From: an uncultured Christensenellaceae bacterium
GTDB taxonomy: Bacteria > Bacillota > Clostridia > Christensenellales > UBA3700
Assembly (NCBI GenBank): GCA_902373595.1
Contig: CABKMX010000066.1
Span: 1 to 6,292, forward strand
Reading direction: 5' to 3'
DNA length: 6,292 bases
Shown: positions 1 through 5,999 of the stretch, piece after piece
How the letters are laid out: each line of letters starts with the position of its first letter
Position numbering within the stretch: position 1 is the stretch's first letter
Position numbers and translations under genes: made by a program
The notes under the pieces: generated by a model
Told to the model about the DNA's origin: nothing
What the model saw: only the letters and a program-made list of their open reading frames with translations
Databases searched by the model: none

Positions 1-762
1 GATCTCCATCTCTGCGGACGTGACGTGCACGCAGTGGAACGCCGCTCCGCCGAAGTCGAACAGCCCCTTGCCGGCGAGATATTCAAACGGAGTCTTGCCC
101 GTCTGCTCCTTGCAGGACGCGACCTCGCGCGCCGTCTCGGACACATGCGCAAAGAGGGGCATTTTGTACTTGTCGACCGCCCTCTTGACCGCGCCCAGCG
201 TCCCCTCTCCGCAGGTATACTGCGCGTGGATAGAGATGCCGTAACGCACACGGGCAGGAAAATTCTTGTAGTATTCGACGCTGTCGTCAATCTTGTCTTC
301 GATGAACTTTGGCGACCCGTCAAAGTCGAGTATGCCCTCTGTGACGACCGCCGCGACGCCGCTGTCGGCGAGCGCCTTTGCGACCGCACGCGTATGCCCG
401 TACATCTCGCAGACGAACGTCGTGCCGCCGGCGAAATATTCGGCGCAAGCGAGCCTTGTCAGGTGGTAGCAGTCCTCGTCGGTGAGCAGCGCTTCGGCGG
501 GGAACACCTTTTCGCTCAGCCACTCCTGCAAGGGCAGGTCCTCGGCGTACGAGCGCAAGAAAGCCATCGGCGAATGGGTGTGCCCGTTCTTGAACGACGG
601 CATGATGAGGTTGCCGCCGCAGTCGATCTCGCGGTCCCAGTGCTGCCACTCGAGCGTGGACACGGGGCTGACGCGCGCGATCTTGTCGCCCTCGACGCGC
701 AGTTCTCCGTCGAACAGCTTTTCGCCGTCCCAAATCTTGGCGTTGAAAAACCTCATCTTCAT
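1..762 (-). CDS. Amidohydrolase, adenosine/MTA/SAH deaminase-like (COG0402), C-terminus cut off by window edge
   Basis: The first 254 codons of a metal-dependent amidohydrolase, expected to deaminate a 6-aminopurine nucleoside such as adenosine, 5'-methylthioadenosine, 5'-deoxyadenosine or S-adenosylhomocysteine in the cytoplasm. After a short N-terminal beta segment (1-50) comes the metal-binding HTH motif (His61, His63) in NGHTHSPM, then LRSYAEDLPLQEWL, the group's signature. By recall of Thermotoga Tm0936, the zinc ligand His206, catalytic Glu209, His179 and His243 are all in place, and Glu90 (in FPAE) matches the glutamate that holds the ribose hydroxyls, which favours a nucleoside over a free base. 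Glu142 replaces the arginine (Tm0936 Arg136) thought to bind the homocysteine carboxylate, so SAH is a less likely substrate. The final aspartate ligand lies beyond the window; a full protein would be about 400-430 residues. The ATG at 762 overlaps the phosphorylase stop as ATGA and has GGAG seven bases upstream; a second ATG at 756 is possible. Exact substrate uncertain; other COG0402 roles are not excluded. Confidence 0.85.
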   Translation of the reverse strand, partial: MKMRFFNAKIWDGEKLFDGELRVEGDKIARVSPVSTLEWQHWDREIDCGGNLIMPSFKNGHTHSPMAFLRSYAEDLPLQEWLSEKVFPAEALLTDEDCYHLTRLACAEYFAGGTTFVCEMYGHTRAVAKALADSGVAAVVTEGILDFDGSPKFIEDKIDDSVEYYKNFPARVRYGISIHAQYTCGEGTLGAVKRAVDKYKMPLFAHVSETAREVASCKEQTGKTPFEYLAGKGLFDFGGAAFHCVHVTSAEMEI

Positions 763-1568
763 TGGATATCTCCGACGATCTCGGCGAGCAGCGCGCGCAT
801 CTTGCCTACGACGCGTTCGCTCTCGCGGTTGACGTCCTCGTGCGACAGCGGTTTGCCCGCAAGGCCGCACGCCTTGTTGCTGATGAATGACAGCCCCATC
901 ACTCTGACGCCCATATGTCTGAGCGCGATCGTCTCGATCGCGGTGCTCATGCCGACCGCGCCCGCTCCCAAAATGCCTGCCATTTTGACCTCTGCGGCGG
1001 TCTCGAACGACGGACCTGTGAATTGGATATAGACGCCCTCTTTGAGCTCGAATCCGCAACGCTGCGCCGCCCTTTTCGCGACCTCGATCAGTTCGGGGTC
1101 GTACGGCGCGGTCATATCGGGGAAGCGCGGACCGAAGCGGTCGTCGTTGGGACCGATCAGCGGATTGGGCGCAAGGCAGATATGGTCGCGGATTGCCATG
1201 ATGTCTCCGCACTCGAAGTCGGGTGCGATGCCTCCGGCGGCGTTTGTGAGGATGACCGTCTTTGCGCCGGCGAGCGCCGCGACTCTCACCGGAAGAACCG
1301 CGGTCGCGGACGAATGCCCCTCATAGAAGTGCACTCTCCCCTGCAAGACGGCGACCTTTTTGCTGCTCATCCTGCCGAAGACCATCCTTCCTCTGTGCCC
1401 GTGGACGGTGGAGCCGGGCAGTCCCAGCTCGTCGTACCCGATCGAAAATTCCTCGTCGAGGTCGACCGCTCCGCCCAGTCCGCTGCCCAGCACGATCGCG
1501 ATCTCGGGGACGAAGTCCGTCCTCTCGCGCAGCTTGGCGCACGCGCTCAACGCCCTGTCGAATGTCAC
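759..1568 (-). CDS. Purine nucleoside phosphorylase, trimeric (low-molecular-mass) type
   Basis: Cytoplasmic enzyme of 269 residues, normal for the family, that splits purine (deoxy)ribonucleosides with phosphate to the free base and (deoxy)ribose 1-phosphate. Visible motifs are the phosphate loop GSGLGG (28-33), HGHRGRM (56-62), GRVHFYEG (77-84, with Arg78, His80 and Tyr82), TNAAGG (108-113), GPSFETAAE (185-193, with Phe188 and Glu189), GMS (206-208) and FISN (228-231). Mapped on human PNP by motif spacing, Glu189 and Asn231 are the base-contacting pair (human Glu201/Asn243) and His243 matches His257, which contacts the ribose 5'-OH. This favours inosine/guanosine over adenosine or methylthioadenosine. 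The GTG start at 1568 overlaps the pyrE stop as GTGA and begins the protein at TFDRALSAC; an ATG-type start at 1631 would add 21 residues encoded inside pyrE and was rejected. Only a weak GAGAG lies 10 bases upstream, so translation probably relies on coupling to pyrE. Could be named punA, pupG or deoD-type; the symbol is left open. Confidence 0.93.
   Translation of the reverse strand: MTFDRALSACAKLRERTDFVPEIAIVLGSGLGGAVDLDEEFSIGYDELGLPGSTVHGHRGRMVFGRMSSKKVAVLQGRVHFYEGHSSATAVLPVRVAALAGAKTVILTNAAGGIAPDFECGDIMAIRDHICLAPNPLIGPNDDRFGPRFPDMTAPYDPELIEVAKRAAQRCGFELKEGVYIQFTGPSFETAAEVKMAGILGAGAVGMSTAIETIALRHMGVRVMGLSFISNKACGLAGKPLSHEDVNRESERVVGKMRALLAEIVGDIQ
768..773 (-). promoter_or_regulatory. Ribosome binding site of the amidohydrolase gene (GGAGAT)
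   Basis: Lies in the last codons of the phosphorylase gene, five bases before the ATG at 762. The GGAG core is seven bases from that ATG and 13 from the alternative ATG at 756, so the first is preferred. Confidence 0.7.
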
Positions 1569-2155
1569 TTGTTGAACACTCTCGAGCCGGGCTTGACCAA
1601 CTCGATCTTGCCCTCTTTGCACAGCGGGCAATCTTCCGGCTCGTAGGACGTGATGTCCATGCTGATGAGGTTGACGAACTTGACGCCGAAGTCGACCTTA
1701 CCGTTGCTGCGATCGACGAGAGACGCGACCGCGGCGACCTCACCGCCCATCTTCTTGACGAGGGCGATGACCTCTTTGACCGAGCCGCCGGTGGTGACGA
1801 CGTCCTCGGTGACGACAAAGCGCGTGCCTTCGGGGAAAGAGAAGCCTCTTCTCAGCGTCATCTCGCCGTTCTCGCGCTCGGCGAAGATATTGGGCTTGCG
1901 CATTTGGCGCGCGACCTCATATCCCATCAAAATGCCGCCGATCGCGGGCGAAATGACCATATCCGCCTCGACGCCCGCAGCGTTGAGCTTTTCGACGAGA
2001 GCCTTGCACAGCTGTTCGCTGCACTCGGTGTCGACGAACACTTTTGCGCTCTGCATATAGGTGTCGGCGTGTCTGCCGCTGGTCAATTTGAAGTGCCCTT
2101 TGAGCACGGCTCCGCATTTGCGGTAGATTTCCAAAGCCTGTTCCGTAGTCATCAT
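1565..2155 (-). CDS. pyrE: Orotate phosphoribosyltransferase
   Basis: Transfers the phosphoribosyl group of PRPP to orotate, giving OMP, the fifth step of UMP synthesis; family members act as cytoplasmic homodimers. The 196-residue protein shows the orotate-side segment FKLTSGRHADTY (22-33), the mobile-loop segment ERENGEMTLRRGF (93-105) and the PRPP motif FVVTEDVVTTGGS (113-125) with acidic pair Glu117-Asp118. The C-terminal tail SYEPEDCPLCKEGK contains Cys176 and Cys179 and belongs to the longer OPRT form common in clostridia, Thermotogae and relatives. The ATG at 2155 has AAAGGAG seven bases upstream; an in-frame start at 2251 would add 32 residues read through the end of pyrD and is not credible. 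It is the only gene here separated from its upstream neighbour (19 bases after pyrD), while its stop overlaps the phosphorylase start. It draws on the same PRPP pool that feeds purine salvage. Confidence 0.97.
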   Translation of the reverse strand: MMTTEQALEIYRKCGAVLKGHFKLTSGRHADTYMQSAKVFVDTECSEQLCKALVEKLNAAGVEADMVISPAIGGILMGYEVARQMRKPNIFAERENGEMTLRRGFSFPEGTRFVVTEDVVTTGGSVKEVIALVKKMGGEVAAVASLVDRSNGKVDFGVKFVNLISMDITSYEPEDCPLCKEGKIELVKPGSRVFNK

Positions 2156-2162
2156 AAAAATA

Positions 2163-2169
2163 CTCCTTT
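2163..2169 (-). promoter_or_regulatory. Ribosome binding site of pyrE (AAAGGAG)
   Basis: Sits in the only intergenic spacer of the window (2156-2174), seven bases from the ATG at 2155 and ten from the second ATG at 2152, favouring the first. The rest of the spacer is a short T-run (TATTTTT) and shows no hairpin. Confidence 0.85.
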
Positions 2170-2174
2170 GACCG

Positions 2175-3083
2175 TCAGCCGTTGAGAATGAGCGAGCCGA
2201 CGAGGTCGTTGATATCGATATCGTTTCGTTTGACATATTCCGCGAGGTCACGGGCGATGTCGTACGCCGCGGTGGGCGACGTAAAGTTTGCGGTGCCGAC
2301 CTGGACGGCGCGCGCGCCGCAGATCATGAATTCGAGCACGTCGGTGTACGACGTGATGCCGCCGAGCCCTATGATGGGGATGTCGATCGCGTTGAAGCAA
2401 TCCCAGACCATTTTGAGCGCGACCGGCTTGACGCAGGGACCGGACATGCCGCCGTTGTTGTTGGCGAGTATCGGCCGGCGCGTCTTCCAATTGACAGCCA
2501 TGCCCGAGAGCGTGTTGATCAGCGAGACCGCCGCCGCTCCGCCTGCCTCGGCGGCGCGGGCGTTGTCGGCGATGTTCGCGACGTTGGGCGACAGCTTGGT
2601 GATCACCGGTTTTTTGCACACCTTGACGACCGCGGCGGTCACCTTTTCGACGGACGACGGCAGCACGCCGAACGCCATCCCGCCCTGTTTGACGTTGGGG
2701 CAGGAGATGTTGAGCTCGACCATCTGCGCGTGCGCGTCGTTGATGCGCTCCCCGATCGCGATATAGTCCTCGAGAGTCGCGCCGGCGACGTTGGCGATGA
2801 CTACGACGTCCTCGTCTGCGAGGCGTTTGTCGTCTGTCGCGAGGAAGTGCTCGACGCCGGGGTTTTGCAGCCCGACCGCGTTGAGCATACCTCCGTAAAC
2901 TTCGGTCGCGCGCGGCGGGGGGTTGCCCTGTTTGGGGTTGATCGTCAGCCCCTTGGTGCAAATGCCGCCCAGCGCGCTCAGCGGATAGAACTCCCCGTAT
3001 TCGGAGCCGAAGCCGAACGTGCCGCTCGCGGTGATTATCGGATTTTTGAAGCGGACTCCCGCTATCTCGACTGCGGTATTCAC
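2175..3083 (-). CDS. pyrD: Dihydroorotate dehydrogenase, type 1B catalytic subunit
   Basis: FMN-containing TIM-barrel subunit that oxidises dihydroorotate to orotate and passes electrons to PyrK and on to NAD+; cytoplasmic, without the membrane helix of type 2 enzymes. The 302-residue length is usual for type 1B. Visible landmarks are NPIITASGTFGFG (14-26), CTKGLT with Lys44, GGMLNAVGLQNPG (64-76), NISCPN (125-130) with the catalytic base Cys128 that marks class 1 enzymes (serine in class 2), Lys163 in TKLSPN, SLINT (187-191), and the FMN-phosphate glycines IIGLGGI (237-243) and VQVGTANF (260-267). The GTG start at 3083 overlaps the pyrK stop as GTGA and has GGGGAGG seven bases upstream. A much longer reading back to 3689 in the same frame only shadows pyrK and gives arginine-rich nonsense. 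The adjacent pyrK confirms the 1B (NAD-linked heterotetramer) assignment. Confidence 0.97.
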   Translation of the reverse strand: MNTAVEIAGVRFKNPIITASGTFGFGSEYGEFYPLSALGGICTKGLTINPKQGNPPPRATEVYGGMLNAVGLQNPGVEHFLATDDKRLADEDVVVIANVAGATLEDYIAIGERINDAHAQMVELNISCPNVKQGGMAFGVLPSSVEKVTAAVVKVCKKPVITKLSPNVANIADNARAAEAGGAAAVSLINTLSGMAVNWKTRRPILANNNGGMSGPCVKPVALKMVWDCFNAIDIPIIGLGGITSYTDVLEFMICGARAVQVGTANFTSPTAAYDIARDLAEYVKRNDIDINDLVGSLILNG

Positions 3084-3853
3084 AGCGCCACCTCCCCGAT
3101 GTCGAACACCGGACCGTCCTTGCAGACGCGGACATATTCTTCGCCGCCCGCGCGTTTGACCTTGCAATTGCAGACGAGGCATGCGCCGATGCCGCAGCCC
3201 ATCCGCTGTTCGAGCGAGATCTTGGTCGGGATGCCGGCGATCTCCTCCTTTTTGGCGAGGATCTTGTAGATGATCTCGGGGCCGCAGCAGAAGATCTCGT
3301 CCGGTCTGTCGGCGCGAACGACGCGCGCGGCGACGTCGGTGACATATCCCTTTTCGCCGGCGGAGCCGTTGTCGGTCGCGAGGATGACCTTCGCGCCCTT
3401 TTTCTCGAGTTCTTCGACGAGCACTACCTTTGACGCGTCGCCGAATCCGAGGCAGACGGTGTACTCCTTGTCGGGGTGAGCGGTGACGATCGCGGGGAGC
3501 ACCGCGCTGCCCATGCCGCCGCCGATCAGCAAGACCTTGTCTCCCTCGGGGACGTAGCCGTTGCCGAGCGGCAGCAGCGCGTCGAGGCGCTCCATGCGCT
3601 TGACCTCGGCGAGTCTTGCGGTGCCTGCGCCGACGACGGCGTAGCATATGTCGATTGTGCGCTCCTCTTTGTCGAAGTCGCAGATGCAAAACGGTCTTCT
3701 GAGCACATGCGCGCCGTCGGGCACGCGGACGTGCACGAACTGACCGCCCTCGATTTGGGGCAGGTCGTCGAATTTCAAAGTCATCTTCATCACTCCGTCG
3801 GCGACGCGCTCGTTTGCGAGCACGACCGCGGAGCGGTCCTTCATCTTATGCAC
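3080..3853 (-). CDS. pyrK: Dihydroorotate dehydrogenase type 1B, electron-transfer subunit (FAD, [2Fe-2S])
   Basis: Carries electrons from the FMN of PyrD through a [2Fe-2S] cluster and FAD to NAD+. With the GTG start it has 257 residues, normal for PyrK. Order of parts: ferredoxin-reductase-like FAD domain with LRRPFCICD (51-59) and PLGNGY (95-100); NAD-binding half with LLIGGGMGSA (108-117) and CCGPE (189-193); and the C-terminal cluster loop, Cys220-X4-Cys225-X2-Cys228-X15-Cys244, in MGCGIGACLVC and VCKDGPVF, diagnostic for PyrK. Oddities: the usual serine of the RRPxS flavin motif is Cys56, and the prolines that normally follow the GGGxG loop are absent. GTG at 3853 was chosen because GAGGA lies 9 bases upstream; the ATG at 3844 would make an ATGA overlap with the pyrF stop and shorten the protein by three residues, and is nearly as likely. 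Its 3' end overlaps the pyrD start. Confidence 0.95.
   Translation of the reverse strand: MHKMKDRSAVVLANERVADGVMKMTLKFDDLPQIEGGQFVHVRVPDGAHVLRRPFCICDFDKEERTIDICYAVVGAGTARLAEVKRMERLDALLPLGNGYVPEGDKVLLIGGGMGSAVLPAIVTAHPDKEYTVCLGFGDASKVVLVEELEKKGAKVILATDNGSAGEKGYVTDVAARVVRADRPDEIFCCGPEIIYKILAKKEEIAGIPTKISLEQRMGCGIGACLVCNCKVKRAGGEEYVRVCKDGPVFDIGEVAL
3091..3097 (-). promoter_or_regulatory. Ribosome binding site of pyrD (GGGGAGG)
   Basis: A strong Shine-Dalgarno sequence seven bases upstream of the GTG at 3083, within the last codons of pyrK. It decides in favour of this GTG, which has no nearby ATG competitor. Confidence 0.85.
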
Positions 3854-4743
3854 TTGCCGATGTCCTCACGCATTGCAATCGCGGCGAGCCTTGCCGCCTC
3901 GTCGAACGCCTTGCCCGCATATTGCGGTTTGCGGTATGCGGTCAAGATGCCGCGCGACGAGTTGACGATGCCGCCGATGCCGTCGCGGAAGCAGACCGCG
4001 AGATCCTCCGCCTTTCCGCCCTGCGCCCCGTAGCCGGGAATGAGGAAGAAGAGGTTCGGGTGCGCTTTGCGGATTGCCTCCGCCTGCGCCTTGTGCGTCG
4101 CGCCGACGACCGCGCCGACGCTCGAATAGCCGTACTTGCCGCGCAGATCCGCGCCCCACTCGTCGACGAGGCACGCCATATTTTCGTACAGCGTCTTGCC
4201 GTTGTCCATCAGCCTGTCCTGCAGCTCGCCGCTGCCGGGGTTTGAGGTCTTGACGAGGACGAAGATGCCGCGGTCGTTCTTTTTGCAATCGGCGACGAAC
4301 GGCAAGACGCCGTCGCTGCCGAGATAGCCGTTGACGGTGACAAAGTCGCTCTCGAACGGCGTGACCGCGCTGCCCTCGAGCACCGTCTCGCCGAGGTAGG
4401 CGTTGCTGTAAGCGGAAGCGGTGCTGCCGATGTCGTTGCGTTTGACGTCGGCGATCGTGAACAGCCCGTGCTGACGCGCATACGCGAGCGTATCCGAGAA
4501 CGCGCGCATGCCCTCGACACCGTACATCTCATAATAGGCGACCTGCACTTTGACCGCCGGGACGACGTCCTTGATTGCGTCGATCAGCGCAAAGTTGAAG
4601 TCCGTGACGTACTTCGCCGCGTCATAGAGCGTCTCGCACTTGCCGCGCACGTCGTCGGGAAGGTAGTCGATGCAGGTGTCAAGTCCCACCACCGACGGAT
4701 TGTCCGTCTCTTTGATCTTGTCGATAAGTCTGTCGATCAGCAT
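3841..4743 (-). CDS. pyrF: Orotidine 5'-phosphate decarboxylase, type 2 (long form)
   Basis: Decarboxylates OMP to UMP, the last step of the pathway, as a cytoplasmic TIM-barrel enzyme without cofactor. At 300 residues it belongs to the longer type 2 family rather than the ~230-240-residue type 1 enzymes such as those of E. coli and Bacillus. The active-site array is present: Lys65 in PAVKVQ and Asp99-X-Lys101-X2-Asp104 in ADVKRNDIGSTAS; the phosphate side has PGYGAQGG (236-243) and NSSRGI (261-266) with Arg264. It begins LIDRLIDKIKETDNPSVVGLD, typical of the type 2 N-terminus. The ATG at 4743 overlaps the end of pyrC by seven bases (ATGCTGA) and has AAGGA nine bases upstream. It precedes pyrK and pyrD although it acts after them, an order that is common in clostridial pyr operons. 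No missing catalytic residue or frameshift is seen. Confidence 0.96.
   Translation of the reverse strand: MLIDRLIDKIKETDNPSVVGLDTCIDYLPDDVRGKCETLYDAAKYVTDFNFALIDAIKDVVPAVKVQVAYYEMYGVEGMRAFSDTLAYARQHGLFTIADVKRNDIGSTASAYSNAYLGETVLEGSAVTPFESDFVTVNGYLGSDGVLPFVADCKKNDRGIFVLVKTSNPGSGELQDRLMDNGKTLYENMACLVDEWGADLRGKYGYSSVGAVVGATHKAQAEAIRKAHPNLFFLIPGYGAQGGKAEDLAVCFRDGIGGIVNSSRGILTAYRKPQYAGKAFDEAARLAAIAMREDIGKCIR
3863..3867 (-). promoter_or_regulatory. Likely ribosome binding site of pyrK (GAGGA)
   Basis: It lies inside the end of pyrF. Spacing is 9 bases to the GTG at 3853 but 18 to the ATG at 3844, so it supports the GTG unless pyrK is translated purely by reinitiation at the ATGA overlap. Confidence 0.5.
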
Positions 4744-5999
4744 ATTTCACCGTCCTTGAATTTGATTTTTCCTTCGACCATGGTCATCTTGACCCTGCCG
4801 AAAACCTTGCGGCCCCTGAACGGGGTATTTTTGCCCTTGGAGAAGAAGCGGTCGGGATCGATCTCGAACTGCTCGCCGAGGTCGACCAACACGATGTCCG
4901 CAAGTCCTCCCTTTTCTATCTTGCCGCAGGGGATGCCGACAAGCCTTGCCGGATTTTCGGTCATCAATTGCGACAGCTTTTGCAGCGTGATTGCGCCGCT
5001 CTTCACCAGATATGTATACGACAGCGCGAACGAGGTCTCAAGTCCGCTTATGCCGTTGGCGGCGTCGTTCAACGCGCCCTTTTCGTGCGCGGCGTGCGGC
5101 GCGTGATCGGTGACGATTGCGTCGACCGTACCGTCCTGAATCGCACGCACGATTGCCTGTCTGTCCCTTTCCTCGCGCAGCGGCGGATTGACCTTCGCCA
5201 TCGGGTCGCCGTTTGCGGCAAGCTCGTCGGTCGCGGCGAAATAGTGGGGGCATGTCTCGCAGGTGACCTTGATGCCCGCGCGCTTGGCGTCGCGTATCAG
5301 TCTTGCGCTCCCTTCGGTGCTGATGTGCGCGATGTGCACCTTTGTCGACAGCGCGTCGGCGAGCACGATTTCGCGCGCCGCCATCACCTCTTCGCTCGCC
5401 CTCGTGATGCCGCGATAGCCGGCTTCCGAGGCGGTATATCCCTCGTTGATTACGCCGCCGGCGACGAGCGAAAGCTCTTCGCAATGGCTGATCAAAAGCG
5501 CGTCGAACTGCTTTGCGTATTCGAGCGCGACGCGCATCGTCTGCGCGTTTTCGACCGGTCTGCCGTCGTCCGAGAACGCGACAGCGCCGGCGGCTTTGAG
5601 CTTGCCCAGCTCTGCGATCTGTTTGCCCTCCTGTCCGACGGTGATTGCGGCGATGGGATAGACCTTTGCAAGCCCCACCTCTTCGGCGCGAGTCTTGACG
5701 TATTTGACGATATATTTGTTGTCGGTCACCGGCTTGGTGTTGGGCATGCAGCAGACAGCCGCAAAGCCGCCTGCGACCGCGGCGCGGCAGCCGCTCTCGA
5801 TGTCCTCTTTGTACTCGAAGCCGGGCTCGCGCAGATGGACGTGCATGTCGACGAACGCCGGCAAGACGGCAAGTCCTCCCGCGTCGACAATCGTCGCCCC
5901 CTTGGGCGCCTTGACGTCGCCGACCTCGACGACGCGGTCTCCGTCGACGGCTATATCTACCTTTTTGCCGAACAGGTCGGCGTCTTTGATGACGATCAT
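4737..5999 (-). CDS. pyrC: Dihydroorotase, type I
   Basis: Cyclises carbamoyl aspartate to dihydroorotate, the third step of UMP synthesis, in the cytoplasm using zinc. The 420-residue protein is the usual type I length (Bacillus and Aquifex enzymes are about 420-430; the E. coli type II enzyme is about 350). Metal and substrate residues are present: DMHVHLREPG (51-60) with His53, His55 and Arg57; MPNTKP with Asn87; FSDDG (142-146), whose aspartate serves as metal ligand in this type; His172 in SHCEE; His225 in HIAHIS; Asn271 in KVNPPLRE; and Asp298 in TDHAPH. The full set indicates an active enzyme, not the inactive pyrC' found beside some ATCases. The ATG at 5999 overlaps the pyrB stop as ATGA and has GGAGG six bases upstream; a reading from 6077 would add 26 residues encoded within pyrB and was rejected. 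The 3' end overlaps pyrF by seven bases. Confidence 0.97.
   Translation of the reverse strand: MIVIKDADLFGKKVDIAVDGDRVVEVGDVKAPKGATIVDAGGLAVLPAFVDMHVHLREPGFEYKEDIESGCRAAVAGGFAAVCCMPNTKPVTDNKYIVKYVKTRAEEVGLAKVYPIAAITVGQEGKQIAELGKLKAAGAVAFSDDGRPVENAQTMRVALEYAKQFDALLISHCEELSLVAGGVINEGYTASEAGYRGITRASEEVMAAREIVLADALSTKVHIAHISTEGSARLIRDAKRAGIKVTCETCPHYFAATDELAANGDPMAKVNPPLREERDRQAIVRAIQDGTVDAIVTDHAPHAAHEKGALNDAANGISGLETSFALSYTYLVKSGAITLQKLSQLMTENPARLVGIPCGKIEKGGLADIVLVDLGEQFEIDPDRFFSKGKNTPFRGRKVFGRVKMTMVEGKIKFKDGEIC

Noticed and set aside
25..1032. A 335-codon open frame on the plus strand
   Set aside because: It lies antisense to the deaminase and phosphorylase genes, spans their junction, is rich in Arg, Ala and Asp, and matches no family. 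High-GC codon use on the minus strand creates such shadows.
759..1568. The phosphorylase as a methylthioadenosine phosphorylase
   Set aside because: Asn231 and His243 match inosine/guanosine phosphorylases; MTA phosphorylases carry Asp at the first site and lack the histidine at the second.
2156..2174. Terminator or internal promoter in the pyrD-pyrE spacer
   Set aside because: The T-run is only five bases, no inverted repeat precedes it, and 19 bases cannot hold a promoter; only the ribosome site is convincing.
1262..2185. A 307-codon open frame on the plus strand opposite pyrE and the phosphorylase
   Set aside because: Starts with an arginine- and serine-rich stretch and reads across two well-supported minus-strand genes; a compositional shadow.
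2175..3689. A 504-residue pyrD with a long N-terminal extension
   Set aside because: The extra ~200 residues are read out of frame through pyrK and are arginine-rich; the GTG at 3083 has a strong ribosome site and gives the family's normal length.
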